Below, one piece after another: positions 46,303 to 56,400 of a DNA stretch of 64,000 nt; the first letter of the stretch is position 1; each line of letters opens with the position of its first letter. The stretch comes from Leptothrix cholodnii SP-6 (GTDB lineage Bacteria > Pseudomonadota > Gammaproteobacteria > Burkholderiales > Burkholderiaceae_C). Position numbers and translations under genes: made by a program. The stretch is from assembly GCF_000019785.1 (NCBI RefSeq), contig NC_010524.1, forward strand, positions 992,001-1,056,000. The letters are read 5' to 3'. The notes below the pieces were generated by a model. That model worked only from the letters and a program-made list of their open reading frames with translations. It did no database searches and was not told the DNA's origin.

Positions 46303-46974
46303 GTGATCAGATTATTTGTCGGTTTCGATCCGCGGGAGGCCGTGGCCTACCACACGTTCTGCCAGAGCGTTCTGGAGTCGGCGTCGGTTCCTGTGGCCTT
46401 CACTCCGTTGGTGCTGCAGTCATTGCCGCGATACAAAGAAACACACAACGATGGCAGCAATACCTTTATCTATTCGAGGTTCCTGACCCCGCATCTGTGC
46501 GAATTCGAAGGTTGGGCGATTTTTGCGGACGGCGACATGGTCTGCCGATCGGACATTGCCGAACTGTGGAACTTGCGTGACGAGAGCAAGGCCGTACAGG
46601 TCGTGCAGCACAGTTACCAGACCAAGGCCACGACCAAGTATCTCGGTAACAAGAACCAGAATTACCCGCGCAAGAACTGGTCGAGCGTGGTGCTCTGGAA
46701 TTGCGGTCATGCCAAGCATCGAATGCTGACACCCGAGTTCGTGATGGGCCAGACGGGCGCATTCCTGCATCGCTTCAGTTGGCTGGGCGATGCCGACATC
46801 GGAGCGCTGCCCGTCGAATGGAATTGGCTGACGACCGAATACGAAGACAATGCCGACGCCAAGTTGCTGCACTACACATTGGGAACGCCCTGTTTCAAGG
46901 ATTATGTCGATGCCGACATGGCCGAGGAATGGCACGCCGCCCGTGCGCGATCTCAGGACGGAATGAATGTCTAG
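46303..46974 (+). CDS. Putative glycosyltransferase, GT-A/GT8-like
   Basis: 223 residues from a GTG at 46303 with a GGAG site. RLFVGFDPREAVAYHTFCQSVLESASVPV at the start and CEFEGWAIFADGDMVCRSDIAELW in the middle look like a GT8-type fold, with DGDM as the D-x-D metal site; LPVEWNWLTTEYEDNADAKLLHYTLGTPCF near the end matches the usual C-terminal H-x-x-G-x-x-P region. A sugar-adding role in surface glycan synthesis is inferred. It is on the opposite strand to its neighbours, together with the next gene. Confidence 0.75.
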   Translation: MIRLFVGFDPREAVAYHTFCQSVLESASVPVAFTPLVLQSLPRYKETHNDGSNTFIYSRFLTPHLCEFEGWAIFADGDMVCRSDIAELWNLRDESKAVQVVQHSYQTKATTKYLGNKNQNYPRKNWSSVVLWNCGHAKHRMLTPEFVMGQTGAFLHRFSWLGDADIGALPVEWNWLTTEYEDNADAKLLHYTLGTPCFKDYVDADMAEEWHAARARSQDGMNV

Positions 46975-47010
46975 CCCGCCGCATCGAACTACTCTGGGCG
47001 AACGGCCGGC

Positions 47011-47853
47011 ATGCTCGATGTCCTGATCTGTACCAATCTGGTCAATTACACCGTGGCAGTGCACGGTGTACATGCCGGGCAGGATCGACCGGCAATCGTG
47101 CTCCACGAGCCATGGCGGTTTTCGACACGGCACCTGAAGCGGGTCTGGCATCTGCCGATCAATATCTGGACTCTGCGTCTGTTGCGTGCTCTCGTGAAGA
47201 CGGGCGTCGTGCATACCCTGTACCTGCCGCACGATCGATTCAATCGGCGTGTGGTCTGGAGCCGCGATCATGCTCGACGACTGGCGTATCTGGATGATGG
47301 CCTGGATACCCATCGTCGAATGCCGCGCAATTTTGATCTGCCGATTCAACCTGGCCGACTCGCTTATCACACGTTTGCCGAGTTCAAGGATCTGCCGGCG
47401 TGGCTCGATGGTTTCAACATTGAGCGCGGCACTCGACTGAATGATCTGGTCGCCATGTCTGATCGACCCGTGCTGCCCCTGAGCGGGATTGCGCACGTGT
47501 TTGTCGAGTCGCCGGGCTTGCAGGTCGGAGACATCATCGAGCGCCTTCACCTGCCTCATCCGGCGGTGTTGGTGGTTCGTCACCCTGTGCCTGAGAAGCG
47601 TGGGCACCTGCCGGCGCAATGCCGCGTGGTGGAGGGCAGTCAATACAACCTCGAGGCCAGTCTTCTGGCGGCAGGCGGTTTGTGTTTCTATTTCGGCGAG
47701 ACGCTCGCGCTGATGTTTGCGGCACATGCAGGTGCCGCACGGCGCAATCGGATTCACGCTCAGTTGTCGGCCGAGCAGAGGAAAAACCTCACCGGTCTGG
47801 CCTGGGTTCAATCCGCCCCCGATGCGACAGGCCTGATGGTCTTGGCCGGTTGA
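47011..47853 (+). CDS. Glycan-cluster protein of unknown function
   Basis: 280 residues from ATG 47011, 36 bases after the GT8-like gene. No family was recognised with certainty. Alternating strands and helices (LDVLICTNLVNYTVAVHGV, RRLAYLDDGLDTHRRMPRNF, HPAVLVVRHPVPEK, GGLCFYFGETLALMFAAHAG) and the LDDGLDTHR segment recall polysialyl- or sialyltransferase-like GT-B proteins, but key motifs could not be confirmed. It is probably co-transcribed with the preceding gene; expected to act in surface glycan synthesis. Confidence 0.6.
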   Translation: MLDVLICTNLVNYTVAVHGVHAGQDRPAIVLHEPWRFSTRHLKRVWHLPINIWTLRLLRALVKTGVVHTLYLPHDRFNRRVVWSRDHARRLAYLDDGLDTHRRMPRNFDLPIQPGRLAYHTFAEFKDLPAWLDGFNIERGTRLNDLVAMSDRPVLPLSGIAHVFVESPGLQVGDIIERLHLPHPAVLVVRHPVPEKRGHLPAQCRVVEGSQYNLEASLLAAGGLCFYFGETLALMFAAHAGAARRNRIHAQLSAEQRKNLTGLAWVQSAPDATGLMVLAG

Positions 47854-47906
47854 CCCGGCCGCACATGCCTTGCCGATCGGACAGCACCTGTGCGCCGACG
47901 CGACGA

Positions 47907-48722
47907 CTACGGGCGGTTGAACAGACGCGCCCACGCCATCTGCACGTGCAGCCGCAGCGTGCGTCGATCCCGCATGCCCAGGCGCTTGCGCTTGCCAAGT
48001 ATCTCGGCCGCCGTGTCGAGTCGATTCGATGCAATCAGGCTGCGGCACAGGTCGTGGGCATCCAGTCCGCGTCCGAATGAATCGGGCAGGTCGCAGATCA
48101 GTCGATGCAGCGCGGCTGGTGCCAGCACCTGGTGCATGTTGAACAACCCGTGAAACCCGAACGTCGGCCCGTCAGGCGCCAGTCGTTCGTAGGCAAAACG
48201 GGCCGCCAGTCCGGGTTCGGCAAAGCGGATGCCGTGGTCGCGCATCAGACGCTCGCGGTTGTCGTGGCAGATGCAGATGTCCTCGGGGTGGCGGATCACC
48301 ATCGCCGGGTCGTGCATCGCGCGCAGCAATTTCTTCGATCGCAGCGAGAAGCCGCCGTTGCCCACGCTGCGCTCGGGCGGCTCGCCGCGCAGGGGGGCGC
48401 CGATGTAGTCGCAATCGAGGAACTCGGGCTGCCATCGTGTGGCGTCGAGCACGTAGCCATCCCACTGCACGACCAGCACGTGGCGGGTGCCGATGTGCGC
48501 ATCCAGCCCCTGCAGCATGAACTGCGAGTAGGCCGCCACCGAGTCGATTTCCAGCGGCACGGCGGTGATGTCCGGCGGCATGCGCGCCAGCCAGTCGGGA
48601 CTGGTGAAAAGCAGGGCGCGGGCAAAGCGCACCTGCGACATGCAGTGCTGCATGGCCGCCAGGGCGAGCGCGGGCGTGCGGGTGTCCACGCAGGCGAGGG
48701 TGACGTCGGGCAGGTGCAGCAT
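47907..48722 (-). CDS. DUF5672 protein (GT-A-like), glycan cluster
   Basis: 271 residues. The central HVLVVQWDGYVLDATRWQPEFLDCDYIGAPL segment with QWDGY, followed by VGNGGFSLRSKKLLRAM and EDICICHDNRERL, are hallmarks of DUF5672, a family related to GT-A glycosyltransferases. Enzymatic activity is not established. Start at 48722, 8 bases after the upstream GT4 gene stop. Part of the minus-strand set with waaF. Confidence 0.8.
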   Translation of the reverse strand: MLHLPDVTLACVDTRTPALALAAMQHCMSQVRFARALLFTSPDWLARMPPDITAVPLEIDSVAAYSQFMLQGLDAHIGTRHVLVVQWDGYVLDATRWQPEFLDCDYIGAPLRGEPPERSVGNGGFSLRSKKLLRAMHDPAMVIRHPEDICICHDNRERLMRDHGIRFAEPGLAARFAYERLAPDGPTFGFHGLFNMHQVLAPAALHRLICDLPDSFGRGLDAHDLCRSLIASNRLDTAAEILGKRKRLGMRDRRTLRLHVQMAWARLFNRP

Positions 48723-48730
48723 CGGTCGCC

Positions 48731-49801
48731 TCAGCGGGCCAGCAGGCGGCAATACAGGGCGATGTGCGCGTCCGCGCAGCGCTGCCACGAGAAGCCGCGG
48801 GCATGGGCGGCGATGGCCGCGGCGCGTCCGGGTTGCCGATCGGCCGCCAGCCCGGCCTCGACGACCGAGCGCATCTGCGCACCGTCGAAGCGGTCGAAAT
48901 AGTGCGCCACGTCGCCGCCCACCTCGGGCAGCGAGGTCAGCCGCGACAGGAACACCGGCTTGCCGAAGTGCATCGCCTCGATCGGCGGCAAGCCGAAACC
49001 CTCGGCCAGCGACGGGAACAGGAAACCGGTGCAGTGCGCATACAGCCAGGCCTTCTGCGCCTCGCTGATGTCGAGCCGGATGACGACGTTGCCGAGCGCA
49101 CGGGCCGCAACCTGCTGCTGCACTTCGGTGCTGTACGGACTGGTCGCGCCGGCCAGCACGATGCGCTGTTCGGGCCAGGCGGCGGCCAGGTCGAGCAGCG
49201 CGGCGATGTTCTTGGTCGGCGCCATGCGGCTGATGTGCAGCAGGAAGGGCCGATCGGCCAGGCCGTCGAGCGGCTGTTGCGGCGAGCGCGTCAGGTCGGT
49301 GGCGCCGTTGTGGATGACCTGCGGCGCGGTGCGCAGCGGGCCCAGTTCGCGTTCGATGTCGCCGGCCACATGGTGGGTGATCGCGATCGTGGCGTCGGCG
49401 TGCGCCAGCCGGTCACGCATGCGCTCGCGGTAGCGCGCCAGCTTGGTGCCGCTCTTGGTGTGCAGGAAGTTCAGGTCGTGCACGGTCTCGATGCGGCGCT
49501 GCGTGCCCAGCGGTGCGCGCAGCCGGTTGTGCTGGTGGAAGGTGTGCCACAGCGCAAAGCGCTGCGTGCGCAGGTGCAGCCAGCGCTGCGTGGTGTGGGT
49601 GTCGAGGTAGCCGACCGCATCGCCGAATTCGCCGTGGTACGCACGCGGCAGGTGGACGTGGAAGCGGATGCCGTGCTCCTCGCGCAGCCGTGGGGCCTGC
49701 TGCGCCAGCGCGAGCGTGAGCTGGCGCGAGAACTCGCCCAGCCCGTCATGCCAATGGCGGATGCGGCCCAGCCCCAGGCCGATGTGCTGCAGCGTCGTCA
49801 C
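48731..49801 (-). CDS. Glycosyltransferase family 4
   Basis: 356 residues. The donor-binding half shows FLLHISRMAPTKNIAALLDLA, ISEAQKAWLYAHCTGFLFPSLAEGFGLPPIEAMHFGKPVFLSRLTSLPEV with the E-x7-E motif (EGFGLPPIE), typical of GT4. It starts close after waaF (7 bases) and would add a sugar to the LPS core; donor and acceptor unknown. Confidence 0.92.
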   Translation of the reverse strand: MTTLQHIGLGLGRIRHWHDGLGEFSRQLTLALAQQAPRLREEHGIRFHVHLPRAYHGEFGDAVGYLDTHTTQRWLHLRTQRFALWHTFHQHNRLRAPLGTQRRIETVHDLNFLHTKSGTKLARYRERMRDRLAHADATIAITHHVAGDIERELGPLRTAPQVIHNGATDLTRSPQQPLDGLADRPFLLHISRMAPTKNIAALLDLAAAWPEQRIVLAGATSPYSTEVQQQVAARALGNVVIRLDISEAQKAWLYAHCTGFLFPSLAEGFGLPPIEAMHFGKPVFLSRLTSLPEVGGDVAHYFDRFDGAQMRSVVEAGLAADRQPGRAAAIAAHARGFSWQRCADAHIALYCRLLAR

Positions 49802-49808
49802 CGCGGGG

Positions 49809-50756
49809 TCAGGCTGCGAGCCGGTCGTCGACGCGGGAGAGCACTTCGTCGACCGTCGGCCAGTCGGGCCAGCGGCGCACCACCGTCACGGTCGGCCCCC
49901 AGGGCGCCCATTGCTCCGGCTTGGTCGGCCCGAGCACGCTCAGCACCGGCGCGCCGACGGCGGCGGCCAGGTGCGCCGGCCCGGTGTCGTTGGACACCAC
50001 CAGCGCCGCGCGCCGCAGCAGGCCGCCGTAGACACCCAGCTTGACGCCGGGCAGCAGTTTCACGCCCGGATGCTGCTCGGAGATGATGCGATCCTCGTCC
50101 GGCCCGGGGCAGGCGATCACCTGGTGGCCGCGCTGCAGCAGCGCCTGGGTGAACGCGGGGAAGGCCGGCCAGGTCTTGTCCTGCTTCTCGAACTGGCCAC
50201 CGGCGAACGGGCAGATCACGACGAAGCCGGGGCGCAGGCCGTGGCCGGCGAGCAGCGCATCGGCCTGCTGCTGGTCGGCCGGCAGGGTCTTCAGATCGAT
50301 CGTGGCTGGCGGTAGTGCGTCGATGTGCAGGAAGCGGCAGGCCAGTTCCCAGTAGCTGGTGAGCGCGTGGCCGCCGTAGGTGATCGGCTCGCTGCGCGCA
50401 AGCAGGATGCCGCGCGCCTCCTGCGCATAACCGACCGCCCGCAGGCCGGCCAGCCGCATCTCGAGCGCGCCGGAGAACGAGGTCGGCAGCACCAGCGCGT
50501 TTTCGCGGCGGTCGAAACCGCTGTCGATCGCCCGGGCCTGGCGGCGCAGCTCGCGCAGCTGCTGCACACGCTCGCGCAAGGTGGCCGGGCGGCTGTGGGT
50601 GGGCCAGCCGTGGCCGGCCAGCAGCGCCTTGGCCCAGCCCTTGCCGACCAGCTGGGGGGCGTATCCGTGGGATTGCAGCAGTTGCAGCGCGGGTACGCCG
50701 AGGATCACGTCGCCCACCCAATTGCGCAGACGAATGATCAGAGGACGTGAATTCAT
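49809..50756 (-). CDS. waaF: ADP-heptose:LPS heptosyltransferase (WaaF-like)
   Basis: 315 residues, GT9 family. Starts PLIIRLRNWVGDVILGVPALQLL, followed by ALVLPTSFSGALEMRLAGLRAVGYA and the C-terminal AALVVSNDTGPAHLAAAVGAPVLSVLGPTKPEQWAPWG, the WaaF-type nucleotide site. It would add the second heptose of the inner core; together with waaC at the other end of the cluster it frames LPS core synthesis. First gene of its minus-strand set. Confidence 0.88.
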   Translation of the reverse strand: MNSRPLIIRLRNWVGDVILGVPALQLLQSHGYAPQLVGKGWAKALLAGHGWPTHSRPATLRERVQQLRELRRQARAIDSGFDRRENALVLPTSFSGALEMRLAGLRAVGYAQEARGILLARSEPITYGGHALTSYWELACRFLHIDALPPATIDLKTLPADQQQADALLAGHGLRPGFVVICPFAGGQFEKQDKTWPAFPAFTQALLQRGHQVIACPGPDEDRIISEQHPGVKLLPGVKLGVYGGLLRRAALVVSNDTGPAHLAAAVGAPVLSVLGPTKPEQWAPWGPTVTVVRRWPDWPTVDEVLSRVDDRLAA

Positions 50757-51040
50757 CGGCCAACTTTACCATTTGACCCTTGCGGCTCCGGGGTGGCGCG
50801 GGGGTGTTCCCCGGCCTGCACACGAGGCCCTCACCACACTCTGGCCGGCCTGTCACTCGCCCCAACGGGTGCCCCCATCGGTGTGACCCTTCAGAGGGAT
50901 GTCCGCCGGCGCGCGCCCGACTATCTTTGATCGCGTGGCATCCGTCGGGTGCCGCGGGTTCCGCAAACCGCTTGCGGGCGTCGGGCGGCCGGACAGCTCA
51001 TGAGACAGCTGCCGCGTCGCTGCCATTCGGGGGTACTGTC

Positions 51041-51370
51041 ATGTTCAAGCTCGTGCTGTCGTTTTTCCTGGCCTTGTGCGCCGCGGCGACTTTTGCCGCC
51101 GCCGATGTCAACAAGGCCAATCAGGCCGAACTCGAGGCGGTCAAGGGCATCGGGCCGGCGATGTCGGGCAAGATCCTCGACGAGCGCAAGAAGTCGGATT
51201 TCAAGAGCTGGGACGACTTCATCGGCCGCGTCAAGGGTGTCGGGCCGGGCAATGCGGCCCGGTTTTCGGAAGCCGGCCTGACCGTCAACGGATCGGCATT
51301 CGCCGCGGCAGCCACGGCGGCCAAGCCGGGTGTCGTGGCCAAGGCCGACAAGGCCGTCAAGGACAAGTAG
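51041..51370 (+). CDS. Secreted helix-hairpin-helix protein (ComEA-like)
   Basis: 109 residues. Sec signal KLVLSFFLALCAAATFAAA is followed by DVNKANQAELEAVKGIGPAMSGKILDERKKSDFKSWDDFIGRVKGVGPG, two helix-hairpin-helix motifs as in the DNA-binding domain of ComEA. A short Ala/Lys tail follows. It may bind DNA in the periplasm for uptake. Start at 51041 at the signal Met. No com genes are adjacent. The 284 bases upstream show no other feature. Confidence 0.88.
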   Translation: MFKLVLSFFLALCAAATFAAADVNKANQAELEAVKGIGPAMSGKILDERKKSDFKSWDDFIGRVKGVGPGNAARFSEAGLTVNGSAFAAAATAAKPGVVAKADKAVKDK

Positions 51371-51406
51371 GCCGGCACTGCGGCCAGACGGCCAGGCGGG
51401 CGGCGC

Positions 51407-52675
51407 TCAGGCCGACGCCAGCTGGCGTGCAGTGTTCTGGCCGAGTGCGCTGCGCCAGCCGAAGAAGTCGATCACGTCCTGACGGCGGGCCTGGGTGTCG
51501 GCCACGCCCAGCGCCATCAGGGCCTTCGTGTAGTCCGATTCGAACAGCAGATAGCTGGCCAGGGCACCGCCGCGTGCCATGACGCCCTGGCCGCTGACGC
51601 CCACCGCACGCAAGAGCGTGCGCACGGCCACCGGCAAGGCGTCGATGTGCTGGGCGGCCAGGTCGTCGAGGCGCTGGCTGGGCGAGATCACCAGCGCCTC
51701 GATCGGCCGCAGCGGTGTGCGTGCCCGCGCTTCGGGCGACAGCAGTCGCAGCGTGGCGTTGATGCGCTGCAGCCGTTCGATGTCGACCGCCAGCGCGTCC
51801 AGGAAGATGTTCGACAGTGCATGGCCGGCAATCTGCGCCACGCTCGGGTAGCCGTTGCTCTCGGTGCGGCGCCCGGGCGGTTCGTGCATGCGGCCCGCGC
51901 CGATGATCAGCACCCGCTCGGCCCCCAGGTGCACGGCCGGCGAGATCGGCGCAGCCTGTCGCATCGAGCCGTCGCCGAACCACTCGGTGTCGTCGACCAG
52001 CGGCAGGTTGACGGCCGGGAAGACGAACGGAATCGCCGCCGACGCCAGCAGGTGCTGGGTGCTGAGCGTGGCGCGCACGGCGATGCGCTGCGAGCGGGTC
52101 CAGGGTGGCAGGTCGTCCTCGCATTCGTAGAAGGTGACGTGCTGGCCGCTGCTGTAGCTCGATGCCGTGACGGCCAGCGCCCGCAGATGGCCTTGCGCCA
52201 TCAGCATCGGCAGGCGCTCGAACTGCACCAGCCGGTGCAGCAGCGCCTGCAGCGGACTGTTGTCGAGCAGGGATTTCGGCTTGATGCGCCGCCAGCGGTT
52301 GACGGCCCAGCCGATCGACATCATCGTCAGCCACGGCGCGCCGGTGCGGATCATCGACAGCGAATCGGCCCGGTAGACCTGCGCCGCATGCATGTGCCGC
52401 CAGACGTCGGCGATTTCCAGCACGGCCCCCTGGAAATGGTCGGCTTGGCAGGCCAGCGCAGCGGCGTTGATCGCGCCTGCCGAGGTGCCGGTGATGACCT
52501 GAAACGGATTGACGTCGGCTGCGCCGCAGTCGCGGGCGATGCGGGCAATCGACTTCAGGACACCGACCTGATAGGCCGCCCGTGCGCCGCCGCCTGTCAG
52601 CAGCAGCCCGACCGTGCCGCTTGCGGCAGCGGGTGCATCCGAATCGATGGTGCGAGGTGGCAGGGCTGCACTCAT
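51407..52675 (-). CDS. Patatin-like phospholipase
   Basis: 422 residues. The oxyanion motif is GGGARAAYQVG, the nucleophile elbow GTSAG (G-x-S-x-G) and the catalytic Asp is in WFGDGSMRQ (DG motif). These define the patatin Ser-Asp dyad of lipid acyl hydrolases. No signal peptide, so probably cytosolic or peripheral at the membrane. The C-terminal 150 residues are helical with an unknown role. Convergent with the ComEA-like gene. Confidence 0.93.
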   Translation of the reverse strand: MSAALPPRTIDSDAPAAASGTVGLLLTGGGARAAYQVGVLKSIARIARDCGAADVNPFQVITGTSAGAINAAALACQADHFQGAVLEIADVWRHMHAAQVYRADSLSMIRTGAPWLTMMSIGWAVNRWRRIKPKSLLDNSPLQALLHRLVQFERLPMLMAQGHLRALAVTASSYSSGQHVTFYECEDDLPPWTRSQRIAVRATLSTQHLLASAAIPFVFPAVNLPLVDDTEWFGDGSMRQAAPISPAVHLGAERVLIIGAGRMHEPPGRRTESNGYPSVAQIAGHALSNIFLDALAVDIERLQRINATLRLLSPEARARTPLRPIEALVISPSQRLDDLAAQHIDALPVAVRTLLRAVGVSGQGVMARGGALASYLLFESDYTKALMALGVADTQARRQDVIDFFGWRSALGQNTARQLASA

Positions 52676-52741
52676 GCGTGCAGTCTAGCCATCTCACCCT
52701 GCTTGAACCATGGCCTTGGATCGGCGCCGAAGCGGCGGTTT

Positions 52742-53263
52742 TCAGTCGTGGCCGCGTCCGTGGCCGTGGCCGCGGCCATTGTCATTGCCGTGACCACGCT
52801 CGCGCCAGTCGTCACGGCCGTCACGTCGGTCATCGCGGCGATCGTCACGTCGGTCATCCCGGCGGTCATCTCGCCAATCGTCACGGCGGTTGTCTCGCCG
52901 GTCGTCGCGGCCGTGGTCACGGCCATGTCGCACGTGCTTGTCGTACCACGTGTGCTGGACGAAGTAGACCGGCACGCCGCAGGCGTCGTAACGCGAACAG
53001 TGGCGACGCCAGTTGCGCCGATGCTCGTAGGGCACCCACAGGTAGACCGGATCCTGCCGAACCACCACCGTGCGCGGTGGCGGCATCACGATCACCGGTT
53101 GCTGCACCACCACCTGGGGTTGGGGGAAACGACCGATGTCGACTCGACCGAACACGCCGGGTTGGCTGATCTCGATCGAGACTCCCACATCCGGGCCGGC
53201 CTTACTGGCCGCTGCGGCACTGAACATCACCACCGCGAGAGCGGACCTGATCCATCGTTTCAT
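52742..53263 (-). CDS. Exported low-complexity protein with RDDRR repeats
   Basis: 173 residues. Sec signal (KRWIRSALAVVMFSAAAASKA), then GVSIEISQPGVFGRVDIG and VVVRQDPVYLWVPYEHRRNWRRHCSRYDACGVPVYFVQHTWYD, which resemble small periplasmic proteins of betaproteobacteria. The last about 50 residues are tandem RDDRR/RDDW units followed by a Gly/His/Arg tail (GHGHGRGHD) that may bind metal. The DNA of the repeat region (about 52770-52920) is made of degenerate 12-base units. Function unknown. Confidence 0.75.
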   Translation of the reverse strand: MKRWIRSALAVVMFSAAAASKAGPDVGVSIEISQPGVFGRVDIGRFPQPQVVVQQPVIVMPPPRTVVVRQDPVYLWVPYEHRRNWRRHCSRYDACGVPVYFVQHTWYDKHVRHGRDHGRDDRRDNRRDDWRDDRRDDRRDDRRDDRRDGRDDWRERGHGNDNGRGHGHGRGHD

Positions 53264-53404
53264 CGTTTGACTCCAAAGGCCCGATCGGCCTCGCACTGAC
53301 AACGGTGCAGTGTCAGGGCGGGATGACGTGTAGGGGTATCAGCGTGTATCTGCCCTTGACGCCAGGCCTCGGGCCGCTGCATGCGTCTTTTTGCATTTCG
53401 GGCT

Positions 53405-56400
53405 TCAGGCCTGTTCTTCGCTGTAGACCAGCCGGGCCTTGCCCTGGCTGCCCACCTGCCAGAGCTTGAGCGCCTCGTCGCTGGGATAGAAGCGCGCGGC
53501 TTCGCCGAGATCGACCTCGCCGCAGGCGGATTCCCGCTCGACCACCAGCCGGATCGGCACGCCCTGCACCAGCTCGCCGTGTTCGGTGCTGATGCTCCTG
53601 GCCGGAAAGTCGCGCAGCACCTGATCCACCGGCGGCAGGTTGTCGGTGGCCGGCACGCGCAGGTAGCGGCCGTGGCGGCAGCGGGCGGTGGGCAGGTCGA
53701 GGATCTGGATCACGTTGAAACGCACGCCGCCGCTGAAACGGTCGGGCTGCGCCTTGCCTTGCAGGATCAGCAGCTCGTCATCCTTGAGCAGCGCGGCGTT
53801 GGCGTTGAGCAGTTCCTCGGCCACCACCGCCTCGATCGCGGCGGTCTTGTCGTCGAGCTTGAAGATCGCCACCTTGCCGCGGTGGCCGTTGACGATGCGC
53901 AGGTCGGTGACGATGCCCGCCAGCGTCTGCGGATCGCGGCTGTCGGACAGGTCCTCGATGCGGCGCTTGGCGAACTGGCGCACCTCGGCCGCCACCTGGT
54001 CGAACAGGTGGCCGGACAGGAAATAGCCGATCGCGATCTTCTCGTGCGACAGCCGCTGCTTGACGTCCCAGGTCTCGGCGGCCACGTAGTCGGGCTCGCG
54101 GGTCGAGCTGCCGTGGTCGTCGCCGCCACCGAAGTCGAACAGCCCGCTCTGATCGGCGTGGGCGGCCTGGGTGCCGGCGTATTCGAGCGCCAGGCCGACG
54201 CTGGCCAGCAGCTCGGCGCGGCCGTCGAGGCCCTTGGGGTGCAGCTTGTCGAAGGCGCCGGCCTTGACCAGCGCCTCGATCACGCGCTTGTTGATGCTCT
54301 TGCGGTCGACCCGGGCACAAAAATCGAAGATCGAGCGGAACGGCCCGCCCTCGTTGCGCGCGGCGATGATGGCCTCGATCGCGCCCTGGCCGGTGCCCTT
54401 GATCGCGCCCAGCCCGTAGCGGATCAGCTTGTTGCCGGCCTTGCCCGGTGCGGGCTCGAAGCGGTAGACGCCCACGTTGACATCCGGCGACTCGAACTGC
54501 ACGCCGAACTTCAGCGCATCCTGACGCAGCACCCGCAGCTTGTCGGTGTCGTCGAGCTCGATCGTCATGTTGGCCGCGAAGAACTCGGCCGTGTGGTGCA
54601 CCTTGATCCAGGCCGTGTGATACGCCAGCAGCGAGTAGGCGGCGGCGTGCGACTTGTTGAAGCCGTAGCCCGCGAACTTCTCCATCAGGTCGAAGATCTC
54701 GTCGGCCTTGTCCTGGCTGATGTTGTTGCCCGCCGCACCCTTGCGGAAGATGGCGCGGTGCTCGGCCATCTCCTCGGCCTTCTTCTTGCCCATCGCCCGG
54801 CGCAGCATGTCGGCGCCGCCCAGGCTGTAGCCGCCCAGCACCTGGGCGGTCTGCATCACCTGCTCCTGGTAGACCATGATCCCGTAGGTCTCCGACAGCA
54901 CCCATTCGACCATCGGGTGCGGATACTCCACCGGCTCCTTGCCGTGCTTGCGCGCGACGAAGCTCGGGATCAGGTCCATCGGGCCGGGGCGATAGAGCGC
55001 GTTCAAGGCGATCAGGTCTTCCAGCCGGCTCGGCTTTGCGTCCTTCAGCATGCGCTGCATGCCGCCCGATTCGAACTGGAACACCGCCTCGGTCAGCCCA
55101 TCCGAAAACAGCTTGTAGACCGCCGCGTCGTCGAGCGGGATGGTCTCGAAGGCGAAATCCTTGCGGTTCTCGTGGCGCGCGACGATGAATTCCTTGGCCA
55201 GCTCCAGGATCGTCAGCGTCGCCAGGCCCAGGAAGTCGAACTTGACCAGGCCGATCGCCTCGACGTCGTCCTTGTCGTACTGGCTGACCGCCGAATCGCT
55301 GCCGGGCTGCTGGTAGAGCGGGCAGAAGTCGGTGATCTTGCCCGGCGCGATCAGCACGCCGCCGGCGTGCATGCCGATGTTGCGCACCATGCCCTCGACG
55401 CGCATCGCCAGGCTCAGCAGCTCGGCGACTTCTTCTTCGTTCTTCTCGCGCTCTTCCAGTTCGGGTGCTTCGAGGCGGGCGTAGATCACGCCGCCGTCGC
55501 GGTCCTCGGCCTTCTCGGGCACACGCGCCAGCGTCACGCTCTTGCCCGGCGGCGCGGGGATCAGCTTGGCGATCGAGTCGACGTGGCCGTAGCCCATGCC
55601 CAGCACGCGGCCGATGTCGCGCAGCGCCGCCTTGGCCGCCATCGTGCCGAAGGTGGCGATCTGGCTCACGGCCGGGCGGCCGTAACGATCTTTCACGTAG
55701 TCGATCACGCGGTCGCGGTTGCCCTGGCAGAAGTCGATGTCGAAGTCGGGCATCGACACCCGCTCGGGGTTCAGGAAACGCTCGAACAGCAGGTTGTAGT
55801 GCAGCGGGTCGAGGTCGGTGATCGACAGCACGTAGGCCACCAGCGAGCCCGCGCCCGAACCCCGGCCCGGCCCGACCGGGCAGCCGTTGGCCTTGGCCCA
55901 GCGGATGAAGTCCGACACGATCAGGAAGTAGCCCGGAAAGCCCATCTTCAGGATGGTGGTCAGCTCGAATTCGAGCCGCTCCAGATAGCGCGCCCGCTCG
56001 GCGTCGCGTTTTTCCGGTTTCGGATACAGCAGCGCCAGCCGCTCCTCCAGCCCCTCGTACGACAGCTGGCGGAAGTAGTCCTCCATCGGCATCGACGAGC
56101 CGTCGGCCAGCGTCGGCGTCGGAAAGTTCGGCAGCTGCGGCTTGCCCAGCACCAGCCGCAGGCTGCAGCGGCGGGCGATCTCCAGCGTGTTGGCCAGCGC
56201 GGTGGGCACGTCGGCAAACAGCGCCTCCATCTCGGCCTGGGTCTTGAAATGCTGGTCGCGGCCAAAGCGCCGCGGGCGCTTCGGGTTGGCGATGGTCTCG
56301 CCCTCGGCCACGCACACGCGCGCCTCGTGGGCGTCGAAATCATCGGGCGCCAGATACTGGATCGGGTGCGTGGCCACCACCGGCAGCTGCAGCTGCGCGG

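Noticed and set aside
52770..52920. Short repeated units that might suggest a CRISPR array
   Set aside because: Units are about 12 bases, degenerate, without spacers, and code for the RDDRR tract of a secreted protein.
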